Assembly (NCBI GenBank): GCA_005406025.1
Contig: BGZK01000491.1
Coordinates: 124,001 to 188,000, forward strand
Source: Eumeta japonica
Lineage: Eukaryota; Arthropoda; Insecta; Lepidoptera; Psychidae
Length of the DNA stretch: 64,000 bases
Reading direction: 5' to 3'
Shown: positions 48,200-59,480 of the stretch, in pieces
How positions within the stretch are numbered: position 1 is the stretch's first letter
Layout: each line of letters opens with the position of its first letter
The notes under the pieces: model-generated
The model's database searches: none
What the model was told of the DNA's origin: nothing
Seen by the model: only the letters and a program-made list of their open reading frames with translations
Made by a program: the position numbers and the translations under genes

Positions 48200-50140
48200 C
48201 ACACTTTATCGGCGTTGTGATTCGAACTCCTATTTGAAATAGTTAACTGTTAACTGTAAAAGTTAAAAACTAAACACGTAGTCTAGTCGACACGTTCAAA
48301 ATCGTGTTAATTCCTGATAAAGGTCCTAAAAATATGTGTAATAGCTCATTGCATTCGAAATGACGTCTAGAAAAATGAATTCGTAGGATTTTACTGCACG
48401 ATAAAAGTTGCAAAAGTTATTAACGAATTAAATTGAAAAAAATATTTCGTTTTTTGGCAATTACTCAACAACTATAAATATTTAAAATTAAAAAAAGGCT
48501 CATAAAAAAGAGAAAAGTTCCCAAAAAATGTTTTGATTCCCGTAACTCTACCTCCTTTATTTATAATTTTAATTTAGTGCTGATATAGGGCCCCGCGAGG
48601 CCAATATAGCAGCTACCGGTCAAGCTCAACCGAGTCTATCACAAAAAATAATTTATTTACTTACGAAGTTATTTTTTGTTTAAAAACCGTAATTGTATTT
48701 AGCAGTACTTTTATAGTAAGTATTACAAAATTAGTTTGTAATATTTACTAATATTTAATTTTAAGTAAAAAATACAAAAACATTTTTATACCATCTTGTT
48801 ATAGATGGTAGTTTTTGTATTTTTTTTTTAGTTTTAAAAGTTAATATAATGGTCATATTAATTTTTCTATAACAAATTGTCAACTTAATAAACAATTAAA
48901 TTATTTATAAAAATAATATTTTGGTTGCTCAACTGAGAAATGCAATTTTGATTTTAAAGAAAAATAATTGTTTAACTAATTATTTAAGCAATAAATATAT
49001 TAAAAAATAATTTTAAATAATAAAAATTTTTTTAAGAATTATTTTTAATTCATATTTTTTTATGACAACAAAATAGTAAAAAAAAATCACAATATCAAAC
49101 CAGTCCATCTTTTATAAACAATTTATTAACAAATGTCGTAAGAAATTTTTTTCAACGTTAGTTAATACCTCTATAAAATGCAAATATAGCTACAACTCAA
49201 CATTTGATTAAAAAAAACTTTTTGACAGGATTATTGAGGATTTTCATTTTTGTTAACTTAAAAAAATTATAATAAATGAAATACATAAATTTAATATACT
49301 TTTATAACGTGGTCTTGTTAAATGTATATATATATATATATATATATAAAGAACCCCAAGAAGCCAAAAATTTACAGGCCAATTATTTAAACTTTTTATA
49401 CCGTCTTTTGTAAAAATGAATGTCTACGGAAAATTACTTAGTTAACAATTGTATAACTTTTTGAAACTCAACAAAAAAAAAATTTCCAACGTGACTTCAT
49501 TCTCTGAAGTATTCTGATAACACCATATTTTTTTTAAATTTTAATATTGATATTTAATCCTATAAATAAATATTTTATGTGATAAGCTCTGTAGAGCGGC
49601 AGCACGGCCATGCTGTATCGAGCGCACGGAGGTCTATTTTCAGCACTAAATTAAAATTATAAATAATAGAGGTAGAATTCCGGAGGTTTAGACTTTTTTA
49701 GGAAATTTTCTTCTGTTTATGATTTTTCTAAATTTCTTAAATATTAATAAATTTTAAGTAATCACCAAAAAACTAAATACCTTTTTTTGTCAATTTCATT
49801 TGTTAATAACTTTGGCAATTTTTATTGTGCAGAGAAATCCTTCAAATACGTTTTCTAGACGCCATCTCGAATACAATGAGCTATCGTACAAATTTAGGAC
49901 GTTTATCAAGAATCAACACGGTTTTGTGCTTGTCGACTAGACTAACGTCAAAATCCGTTGTTTTAAATTCACAACTGGTAGTTGACTTGGTTAGTTTAAA
50001 GATATTAACATTTGTGACGCAAAATAAATGGCACAATACCAATTTCTAAGATGACCGATATTTTGATATGTTTAGTTTCAACTTTAATAATTAGCAGTTA
50101 ACTATTCCAAATGAAGGTTTGAAGCTCGCCGCTTTATATG
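48200..50140. mobile_element. Foldback element: long inverted repeats around AT-rich core
   Basis: Left arm 48200-48655 and right arm 49575-50140 are inverted copies. Shared strings in the left-arm sense include TAGTCTAGTCGAC, AATAGTTAACTG, TAGCTCATTG, CGTCTAGAAAA, AAAGTTATTAACGAAT, ATTTATAATTTTAATTTAG and a CGCGAGG/CTCCGTG-like GC patch. The right arm has about 120 extra bp (49949-50068). The 0.9-kb core is extremely AT-rich and contains a (TA)12 tract. No transposase frame is visible. Best seen as a non-autonomous foldback/TIR element. Confidence 0.75.
49325..49348. repeat. (TA)12 microsatellite in foldback core
   Basis: Twelve uninterrupted TA units, the longest in the window. Confidence 0.85.
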
Positions 50141-51290
50141 TAGTAACAAACCTACATAACGATATCTAAATAACAAATTATTTAAATGTAAAAAATATTT
50201 ACTTTTACCCTGCTATACATAAAATTTATATAGATATATAAACATGTGCGCTCACGCATTGCGCCGGCCTAAACCTACACACATCGTATTTCGGGACAAA
50301 CCATAGAACACGCCTCGCCGCCTAGTTCGCATCGCAGTCGAAATAACTATGCATGGAGTAACATTTTAATATCCCGTTTTATGCTAGCACATTAAATATT
50401 TGGACGGAGTCCTGTTTACGTAGAACATATTTTATGGCCGTGCGCCAGAAGCGTATATTTCGATTGCACGCGTGTACCCCTCGGGCGAAGAGAGGAAGAT
50501 AAATAAGGATCAAATAAGTAAAGTCGTAAATTTTATTCGTAACGTTAATGTGCAAAAAAAAATGTTCTAACAACAAACATCTCTTGCAATACGACCTTAT
50601 ACAAACAAAAATTAAGAAAATCATTCAAAAGAAGAACGACTCAGAACTGAAAACTCCATACGATTTCTCTGTAAAAAAGTATTTTTTTAAATTTATGTTG
50701 CTGTATTACACACAGATCATTAGGTATATGAATAATATATTTTAATACCAAAAACAATGTCAATCTTGAATGTAACTAATATTTGTTTTTTTTTTAAATT
50801 CAAAATATACGCTATAGGGCATATTGGTCTAGAATTATAAATTTTAATTCCAATACCTGTAAATAATATTTGAAAAATTATTTAATATAATGCTTTGCGA
50901 TGTAGTTATTTCAATTAAATAAATTTGAAATTCTAATATTATTTTTACACAAATACAATTCACTCTATATGTTACAGAGTCATTTGAATAGTCGTAATTG
51001 TTTTCGTTTATAACATATCCTCTATACCGTTTTGGCACCAAATAATGCTGTTGGACACATGTAGATGGTGAATCGAAATTAAAGGGCTCCATGCACTACC
51101 TCATGGACAACACGAAAAAATAGTGGTTGTCGTGTTATATAATATTTAGATAATAAAAGGACTCTAATATTTTATAACGCTATATTAATATTTTTTATAT
51201 TTATGTTAATAAAATTCATTCGTAATCTAGAGGCGTTTCTTTAATGAATGGGAATTATTATGATTTTTGAATTTGTTTGATCTTAATTTG

Positions 51291-51420
51291 ATAGAGCTAA
51301 TTTCAAAATTAAATCGTTCTGTTACCAAAAACTCTAGGCAGAAAACATTGACTGGTATGACTTATTAACAAATTTCCTTGAGTAATTTTAAATTTTAACG
51401 TATTTATCTTAATCAATACA
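51291..51420 (+). repeat. Direct repeat, copy 1 of 2
   Basis: Aligns with 51750-51878: ATAGAGCTA, TCGTTCTGTT/TCGCTCTGTT, GGTATGACTTATTAA and TATTTATCT all occur in the same order and spacing. Confidence 0.65.
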
Positions 51421-51749
51421 TTTCTATGCTAGTCTAGTACAAATTAGAAGCTATACATAGTTGGAATAAATCTTTACCCAAACAAAATTCAAATGCTTTA
51501 AGCACGATCAAGCTTTAAAATAAAATAATCCTCACCAAATTTCTATCATCTAAATAGTTTTCAATAAAATGGTTCAATTTATTACTACGGTATGTGAACT
51601 TTTAAGCTTGAATATATTTTAATAGGCTTAATGCTCTTAAAGCAGCTTTGTCATTCTGACAGTAAACAAAGTAATGAAAGATGATTAAGAAAAGAATTTC
51701 CAAAATAATTAAAATATCACGTACTTAAACGAGCTTGAACCGAAATAAA

Positions 51750-51878
51750 ATAGAGCTATTTTCTGAAATTAATCGCTCTGTTGCAGAAAAATCTCGATAT
51801 AAAACGTTGATTGGTATGACTTATTAAACAATTTCATTAAATAATTTTAAATTATGACATATTTATCTCAATCAATTG
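51750..51878 (+). repeat. Direct repeat, copy 2 of 2
   Basis: Second copy of the 130-bp unit at 51291-51420, about 330 bp further on. The short open frame that begins inside it (51854-52096) is not recognisable as a protein. Confidence 0.65.
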
Positions 51879-52751
51879 AAGTATTTTCATCAAAACTTCT
51901 AGAGCTGTCATTAAAACGTTGTTGCACTAAGTACGACTGTTATAATCTTTTAGAACTTCCAAAAACTGAAACTTTATTTTTTCAGAAAACTAAAACATCT
52001 TTAAGTACGCTAGCTACGAGACTTTTAAAAATGGATGAACTTGAGAACTACCTGAATTATGAATTCTATCTTTCTTCGATACTGCGCATTTTATGAGCGC
52101 GCTTCAAGGTTGTTAAATAAAATAATAATTATTAAGATGTATATATGTCATATCACGTACATATTCATATTATTGGAATTAAAGCATTAATTCAAACATT
52201 AAGGATGTTTTTGACGATCTGGGATGGTTAAATGTGAATACTATAGGGAAGAAAAAAATCTACAGAGCGCGTGTGTGTGTAGAAAAGCGGGCAAGAGGCA
52301 CCTTAGAAAATTTTATGCACATCAATTTAGTAGCATTCTGGAAAAATGTCAAATTTTAGTCACTCGAAAATGATGAACGAGCTTGAAACGATTGATGTAT
52401 CTAAACCAAGTAAGTGAAGTATGTAAAAATCGTATCTTATGATGTCTGCATATCGTTCTGGGGATATAAGCTTTAGATTTTTGAATATTTATAAGCGAAC
52501 TTATAAATAATTGAATACAAAAAATTGACAGCAGTTAAAATTATTAGATTCTCATTATAATTTAATTTATTTTATAAATATATTATACGTACCGTAAATA
52601 AATAAATAGCCAAAGTTTTATGTGGCGTGTACTATATCAATACATATGTACGATACGCAATATACATAATAAAAATTAAAATAATTACGATTAAACGTCA
52701 CCTATCGTTACACGAATCGGTCCTTTTTTCAAATTTTCATAAAAAAAAGCA

Positions 52752-53411
52752 TCTAAACTAGTATTATGAATGCGAAAGTATGGCTGTCTGCCTATGCGTT
52801 ACATCTTCACGCCCAAGCCACTGTACCGATTTTGATGGAATTTGGCACGGAGATAATTTGACACTTGAAGACAGACATGGGCTAGTGTTCGATTCTATGT
52901 TTTTTCATAACTCAACAAGAGTAAAAATATTTTTTTATTGTATTAGTAAAGTACACAATTTTGTAATATATCAGCTAGTATATGTTTATTTTTCCATCTG
53001 TTTATCTGTATGTAAGCTTATTACTCGAAAGGGACTTAAAATTTAAATTGAATTTAAAAACAATTGATAGAAATAACAGCATATAAAATGCAGGTTATTG
53101 TTTATTTTTTGTACATTAATCATTTCATAACTGTTCATTAATGAAACGTTCAAAAGTCATTGCTTAATTTTATTTTGTATGTCTCTCTTATTGTTTGCTT
53201 TGTTTAAAGAAGAAACGGTGTTATAGTGGAAGATGAGAATTAAAAGAAAGAAGAATAGAATGACATGGTGTGAGAGGGTGAAGTGGAGCGAAAACAAAAA
53301 TAAGAAAGAGTGTTAACAATCTGATTATAACTATATAGTTAATAACAAGAAAGTCATAGCAAATTAAAACAAAAGACAGAATTTATGTACTTCCTCTTTT
53401 GTCAATACTAT
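52752..53411 (+). mobile_element. Helitron-like non-autonomous repeat, copy 1
   Basis: Begins A|TCTAAACTAGTATTATGAATG with GCGAAAGT next, the opening I associate with lepidopteran Helitron-derived repeats, followed by CTGTACCGATTTTGATGGAA. A CTAG|T at 52975-52978 could be a 3' end giving a 227-bp element, but homology to copy 2 (57352-57969, inverted) continues to about 53411 through GTCATTGCTTAATTTTA and GAGAGGGTGAAG. The longer unit therefore moved or was duplicated as a whole. Confidence 0.6.
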
Positions 53412-53412
53412 G

Positions 53413-53844
53413 TCTTATTATTGTAATATTACGAATGTGATGCTTTGTGACGATGTTTGATTGTTTGTGACTCGATCACGCATAAACGGCTGAACGGATT
53501 TAGATGAAATTAAACACAGATAAAATATTTTCTGGATTATACGCGTGATATTTTATACCTGTCGCTAATGCATTCTTGGTGTAATAATTGATAAGAAACC
53601 GGAACTGATATCGCAGGCAGAATCTATAACAGGATCAAGAGCGATAGAGCGATTGGAAAAGATAGAAACGCAGGATTGGTATCGGAGAACAAAACCGAAT
53701 CGCAACTAATGGTGAAATCGGAACTTATATCGACAACAGGATCGGATCGGCAACAATGACAGCAAGATTAATCACTATAGAAAATTAGGAACAATGTCTC
53801 TACGCGGGTAAATGCTATTGCTAAATGCCATGGGCAAATGCTAG
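53413..53844 (+). mobile_element. Helitron-like non-autonomous element with purine-rich array
   Basis: Starts near TCTTATTATTGTAATATTAC, contains CGGCTGAACGGATTTAGATG, and ends GGGCAAATG-CTAG before T, with an upstream ACGCGGGTAAATGC. This fits a Helitron 3' terminus. Its interior (53590-53790) is the degenerate purine-rich repeat found elsewhere in the window (AAACCGGAACTGATATCG, GGATCGGATCGG). Confidence 0.55.
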
Positions 53845-54931
53845 TATCTTAAAAAGCACCAAAATAAATACATATCTTTCAATTGTGACAGTTAATATCG
53901 CCCAATGTTCTCTGTAAACAGCCGGAACGCTTCGTCACCGGGTTTGAAAACGAATGACGACATCAAAGGTCAAAGGTTACGAGGATGAAATTCGCCTGTT
54001 CCTCAAAACACAAAACAACTCCGAATATATCACACTAGGATAAAGGTAAAAACAACGAAAAAAGAATTATTACGAAAACATTTAACTCTGTCGGTAGGTG
54101 TATAATACGTGTTTATCAAACTGCATTATGTTTCTAAGCGTTAAAAGGAAAATAACAATATTTTTATTGACCACAAAATGGATTTCTTTTTTCAACGCAG
54201 ATTTTACATTTGTCGTCTTTATTCGCACGTACAACCACGCCGTCCAGTGTTAATATTACTGAGACGATGGAGTTAAATAAAATTGTTTAAAAATCCCTTT
54301 AACTAAATTGTTTAAGTAAGATATACAATGGCTAATTGTTTAATAATAGAGCCTGTAACAAAAATAATCAATAGTAATATGTACTTAAAATTAACTGATA
54401 TTTACTTATTTTATTAAAACACATTTTCAAGAGATAAATCTCCGTGTTAATTTGCTTAAAGTGATGAAAAAATATATTTAGTGCATTGAAAATGCAAACG
54501 CATTAAAATAGTACTAAATATCACTTGAATTACGTATACCATTACAAAAACCAATTAAAGAGTAAATGTTACAAAAAAATCAGTATACAAAAAGCTTTTT
54601 AGTTGAATTATTTTTAATATTTCAATCATTAATTTCAAATCTGAAAATAACGATGGAATACGAATTAATCAACAAACCTAAAATAGAAGATTTCTGTATT
54701 TACCTTATTATTATAAACAAATACCTAGCTATGAGTCAATTTTACTAAATAAAATCGGTATCTATTCAAATTTAATGTCAATACAAAAATTAGAGCTTAT
54801 ACAGCGATCGGAAAATTATTATTATTATTAAGCTTGTACGATGAATTCATTTCCGAAGTTTGTTAGTAAACAACGCGCCCGATCTAAAAAGATGCAACGA
54901 TACATTCTAAAATAAATCAAAAGCGCGGTAC

Positions 54932-54964
54932 CTGCGGCTGCCCTTTCTCCGTGTGGTCCGGCAT
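54932..54964 (-). CDS. Candidate first coding exon of the NDRG-family gene
   Basis: On the minus strand an ATG at 54964-54962 opens 11 codons, MPDHTEKGQPQ, followed directly by a donor-like CAG|GTACC in phase 0. That phase is what the exon at 20516-20566 needs, so the joined N-terminus would read ...KGQPQ-KYVVSTDR.... An in-frame TAA lies nine codons upstream of the ATG (54992-54994), so this ATG is the first possible start in this frame; position -3 is G, a fair initiation context. The exon sits in a CpG-rich block with a TATA-like element about 50 bp upstream, as expected for an alternative promoter. I do not recognise these 11 residues, and the donor is not a perfect GTRAGT. An additional exon in the 34-kb intron cannot be excluded. 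Confidence 0.55.
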
Positions 54965-55009
54965 CGCCAATCTTCGACAGCCCTCGAGTTATTTTCTCAG
55001 ACACTTTCG

Positions 55010-55022
55010 TATATTTATATAA
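55010..55022 (-). promoter_or_regulatory. TATA-like element upstream of candidate first exon
   Basis: On the minus strand this reads TTTATATAAATAT, about 46 bp upstream of the ATG at 54964. A start site 25-30 bp downstream would fall near 54985-54995 and give a very short 5' UTR. The surrounding CpG-rich sequence (54925-55345) is consistent with a promoter. AT-rich genomes contain many such strings by chance, so this rests on its position. Confidence 0.35.
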
Positions 55023-55603
55023 ATAGTCCCTCTTGCTGGAGAACGCGTCCTTTCCGCGCCGCGCCTCGCGATGCAATGAGACGGGCCGCGGCGGCTCACT
55101 TACGCGCGGGAAACCCTATCAAAGAAGATTAGGCACGTTCGGGCGTGCCGTTCGTGAATTCGACCCATATATACCAATTAAATGTTAATAGAACTTTCCT
55201 ATCGCTGTTATCGTCGGAGCGTTCGTGTTCCGGCCCGGTTTAATTGAATCGTCTTCGAGCCGTATTACATTTACTCAGTCGGTATAATTTTCACACGGTT
55301 CGTCGGGACTACTTTGTTGTGTCTAAGCTTTTTCCTCGCCTCACCGTCTCTCGCTCGTCTCGCCAAATTTTATTTAGTTTTAAATGCATGAATAATTCAT
55401 CGAGAACGGCTACCGTAGATATATATCAGTATCTACTAAAGTTTTAACTCGGTTCTTTAAATTAAAAAATTGTGCTTTTATGATGAAGTCAAAGACAATT
55501 TTAATATGCGTGTAGCACGCCAGAGTTTCATCGGGTACCGGGACAGCATTAATTATGAACTGGACAATTTATATTCATTGTTTTATAACTAAATAGTATA
55601 ATA

Positions 55604-55690
55604 ACTGGGTCGTGCTGCGTGGTCAACCTCTTACTTTAGAATCAGAAGGTAACGGGTTCCATCTCAAAGAACTCGCGAAATGTTCTATGA
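55604..55690 (+). mobile_element. tRNA-derived SINE head
   Basis: GTGCTGCGTGG (A-box position, 55612-55622) and GGTTCCATCTC (B box, 55655-55665; 8 of 11 matches) are 43 bp apart. TAACGGGTTCC is tRNA-like. The body downstream is short. Confidence 0.5.
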
Positions 55691-57009
55691 GTTTTTAAGT
55701 TAAATAAAACTACTCACTCCGTGAATTAAAAGAACTTTAAGGCGTGCGTTCGAAATGCTTTGTGTGCATAGATCATTAATAGCGCTAACTCGCATCGGAT
55801 TAGGACGAACAGCTTATACGAGCGGCGGAGCTCTTGATCTGAAATAATTTTGCGAAGGTATGTCCTTGAATACTAAGCATGAACGAATTTACCAACGAGT
55901 TTCTTACTTAATTCCGCTCTTTCCGTGCTTCTGATATGACAATCGGCCGTCGTTTTCAGACATTTTTAACGCGTCGGTAATGAATATCACCAATCTACCA
56001 GTAAACGGCTTACGGTCCCGCGGAGTTCACTAATCTGAAATAAAACCATTGTGGGGTAGTAGTTGGATGGAGTGGGTCGATAAAATCCTATCACAATATA
56101 TACAAAAATGTATTGCAGGCTCACCCACGATCTATGAGACCGATTCGCACATGTCAATTTTTCGAATGAGACAACGTCAACTTACGATTAGATTTTTCCT
56201 TTCGATCTCTACGATCTTTATCGACTTCTTTCTTCTCCTATGAGCCCATGATTATTCGCTAAATCATGGACCGGCAGAAGGAAACGTATGATTTTATGAA
56301 GCTCCGTACTCATTCGGTATTTTCGTAATAGATTCTACGAGCGTCGGCGGAGAGGCAGACGTGATTCCACGCACACAGCGGTTACCTGGTACGTGACCTA
56401 CGTGACAATACTTGATCTATATTACACCACGCGCTTACTTATAAGATGATATATTATCACACCAGACTACAGCACATTTCATCATACAATCTCTTCAGTT
56501 TTTTGTATCAAGAATAATTCCAAAACGAGGGAATACAAATAGTTTCATTGGTATAACAGAGCTCAACAAAGAATCTGAACTAAAAACCCTGCAAGCCTAA
56601 AACTTTTCGCTGTGATATTTATCGGTGTGTTTTTGCGGTCCCTGAACTCAAATATGTAGTTTGTTAGCTTTTCAAGCACAAAGATTTGAAAGACGGTTGA
56701 CCCTGCAAGCCATTCTTGAAATTTTTCGCTACTTTCCAGCTCGAAATGTCAAATAATATACTAACAGTAAATTGCTAAACTCTTAGAAATCAAAAAATCT
56801 ATTTTAGAGCTTTTTCGAGATTGTAAATATACTAATAATACATTTTGAGCTCCTCTAGTTCTAAAATCTAGATTTATTTAAAAACTTTTTTAATTTCAAC
56901 TACGATATCTATCGATCAGGTAATTGATTTTTTTTCTGCTTTATGGACTTCGACGCTGTTTTGTTAGCAGAAAAAGACAACTGAGTGCTTAAACATAATC
57001 CATAAAAAT

Positions 57010-57110
57010 TTTTAGAAGTTATTTCGATCCTGTTTTCAATTTAAGTTCCAATATCACGGTTAGTTCGGATTTGCTCTTGTTCTCTATTTCAAACCTCCGC
57101 CCTTCCTTTT
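57010..57110. repeat. Degenerate pyrimidine-rich repeat
   Basis: ATTTCGATCCTGTTTTCAAT and GTTCGGATTTGCTC belong to the same irregular family as 34280-34510. Confidence 0.4.
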
Positions 57111-57351
57111 ACAAGCGCGCTGTAGTTTTCGGTTTCGATATCCTTACGAACTATTGCGTAGGAATGCATTATAATGGAGCATAAAATATCTTGCTCATAA
57201 TCCAGAAAACATTCTTTGTGCTGAATTTCTAACGTGCTAAAAACCTAAATCCGTTGAGTTGTTTACGGGTAATTGTGTTACAGACAAGCAAACATTGTCA
57301 CAAAGTATCTCATTTGCAAAATTATAATAACAATATTTTGTCAGTACCATA

Positions 57352-57969
57352 TCCAGTACTGACCAAAAAGGCAGTGTGAATAACCCTATTGTTCGTTTTA
57401 ATTCACACTTACTTTTTATAATTAAGCCATTATTGTTAATATATAATTACAATTAAACTGTAATTACGTTCTCTCTTGCTTTCTCTACCTCACCCTCTCC
57501 CACTCTACCTCAGTTGCTCTAAACAAATAAAACAATAAGCGTAGCCAAAAAAATTAAATCAAATTAATGACTTTTAAGTGTTCTAGTTATAAGGAATCAT
57601 ACAATCATAAAAAAATAAACAATAAAGTATGTATTATGTGACAAATAGTTCTATCAGTTTTATTTTTATTTCATTAAAATCACTTAAGCCATTGTCGAGT
57701 TATAGTTAGACATATAAACAAACAAACAAAAAGTTCAACAGCACTAGCTTATTTATTACAAATTGATATGCTCTATTAGTACATTGAAGCTCATTAAAAT
57801 CTGTTTAATTAATGTTGTGCTATAAAAAAGCACTTATACAAACAGAGATACAAACAATCAAAAAGTATCTTCTTGCCAAATTTCATCAAAATCGTTATAG
57901 ACAGCTGTTTACACATGAAAACATAACAGACAGGCAATGATACTTCCACTTTTATAATTCTAGTGTGGA
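57352..57969 (-). mobile_element. Helitron-like non-autonomous repeat, copy 2 (inverted)
   Basis: On the minus strand it opens A|TCCACACTAGAATTATAAA, then GTGGAAGT and CGATTTTGATGAAATTTGG. It has an internal CTAG|T at 57747-57744 and continues through AAAAGTCATTAATTTGATTT and GAGAGGGTGAGGTAGAG, parallel to copy 1. The two copies are about 3.9 kb apart in inverted orientation. Confidence 0.6.
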
Positions 57970-59339
57970 TATTTTTAACCCGATTGAAACCAATTACTGA
58001 TATTTAAAAATTAAAGCTGACGCCAAAAACAGAAATATACAAAAAAAATATTAGGAAACCTTTATTGATATTACCTATAGTACAAATCTATCTTATAAAG
58101 CGACGATGAACTATGCTATAAAATATACAAACTTCAAAAGTCAACTATTACATTTTCTAAGATTAATTATTCTCCCAAAGAATTGTTATCTTTCATCCAT
58201 TTCTGTTTTTAAGTCGACTTCATTGTTGGTTATTTATATTAAGTTTTTTAATACCTAGCAATAGATGGAGACCATCATATTCCGATAGCGCGTGTCGGTG
58301 CAAAGTTTCAAGTCGTCAAATAATATGGAGATATTGAAAATCGAATAGCTCCACTTATCCTGAGTCAAATCGTAGTGTTACATAAGTTCTATATAATTAC
58401 TATAATAAAACACCGGCCCAGACTGTTGTAGACGTAGCCAAGATTTTTTTGCTCGTTATTCGTGTTATCTTTACTTATGTGATTAATTAATTCAAGGATT
58501 AATTTCTTGCGTTATTTAGGAGCTAAGAGACTGTTAATAAAACCACACGGTGACGAGTCATCAGCTGAGATGAGAAGATAAAGCGCTCCACTTTGAATTA
58601 CATAGGAACCGCTAATTGTGTGCTTTATCGAACCGTTTAGCTGTCGTTAATATATTTTGAGATCGGAATTGTTCAAATTGGATGTCAAAAAAAAAGTTAT
58701 ACAAGAAAAACGTTAAATAATACGAAATGTACATACTGGTCGAATAAACGGAGCGTTTCTTTTTTGATAATCGGTCAAAAAATCAAAAACTGATACGAGT
58801 CGGACTTAGTGTTCTATTATATTATTGAAATATAAATTCGACATATTCTGATATGTCTTTTACTGTTCCTTAAAGTGTGTGGAAATATAAATTATTCGAT
58901 TTACATAAAATATTTATGCAACGAAATGCAACTGCACAATAAATAATTTCGTGTCGTATATATTCATTATGCCTAATGTTATACAGACACTAGCTAACAA
59001 AATGCAAATATTGTCCTAAATATAAAAATTTAAATCAAAACCCGTTGAAAATATTGAACCTGTATAGAGCGTTCAATATTAATTTAGAAAAAAAATTAGT
59101 TGTCTATGACGTCGGTTTACGGACAATAATTTTACGTGATAATGTCATAAGAAAACATTAATGAAAAATTAGATTCTTTTATGAATTGAATTGAAATATT
59201 ATCACTGAATCATTATTTTGAAAATACAAAGGAGTTAATTGAAAATGACAATATTTTCGATAAATTAACATTTATTTGCACTCGTTAATTCAAATATTGT
59301 TCTACTTTAATTATACAGCAAAGAAATAGATACGTCCCA

Positions 59340-59480
59340 AGCCGAACGCTTAGGCCGATCGTGCCTCTCTATTGTTCCGCGCTCTCGTTCGCACGCTCGG
59401 CTCAGGCGGAACGCGACAATGAGTCATGCTTTTTCGTGCGTGCAATTGGCGTTCATCAATTTAAAAGACGTCATCACGTC
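59340..59480. promoter_or_regulatory. CpG-rich patch with AP-1 and CRE-like sites
   Basis: The GC-rich block contains TGAGTCA (59420-59426, AP-1 consensus) and GACGTCATCACGTCA (59467-59481, CRE-like). It lies about 4.4 kb upstream of the candidate NDRG first exon. Possible enhancer. Confidence 0.3.

Larger units (their letters stand above)
20567..54931 (-). other. Intron of about 34.4 kb in the NDRG-family gene (if first exon is right)
   Basis: This lies between the candidate first exon and the exon at 20516-20566. It contains the Jockey and RTE LINEs, a LINE fragment, SINEs, the foldback element, CpG islands and a candidate recursive splice site. Its extent depends on the 54932-54964 exon call. 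Stretches 21700-23430, 25600-28000, 29620-32800, 40000-43900 and 46740-48190 are AT-rich with no gene or named repeat that I can support. Confidence 0.5.
54925..55345. other. CpG-rich block around the candidate NDRG first exon
   Basis: This is one of the most CpG-dense parts of the window, with strings such as CCGCGCCGCGCC and GGGCCGCGGCGG in an otherwise AT-rich region. It contains the candidate first exon. It also contains a possible 68-bp 5'-UTR intron on the minus strand (55036-55103): donor GTAAGTGAG at 55103, acceptor CGTTCTCCAG ending at 55036. The reverse-strand open frame spanning 54828-55076 conflicts with the splice evidence and is not called. Confidence 0.5.

Noticed and set aside
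51854..52096. 80-codon plus-strand frame
   Set aside because: Starts inside a duplicated noncoding repeat; no recognisable motif.
54828..55076. 82-codon minus-strand frame starting MHREARRGKD
   Set aside because: It runs through the donor-like CAG|GTACC, and its frame disagrees with the phase needed by the NDRG exons; the overlapping 11-codon frame fits better.
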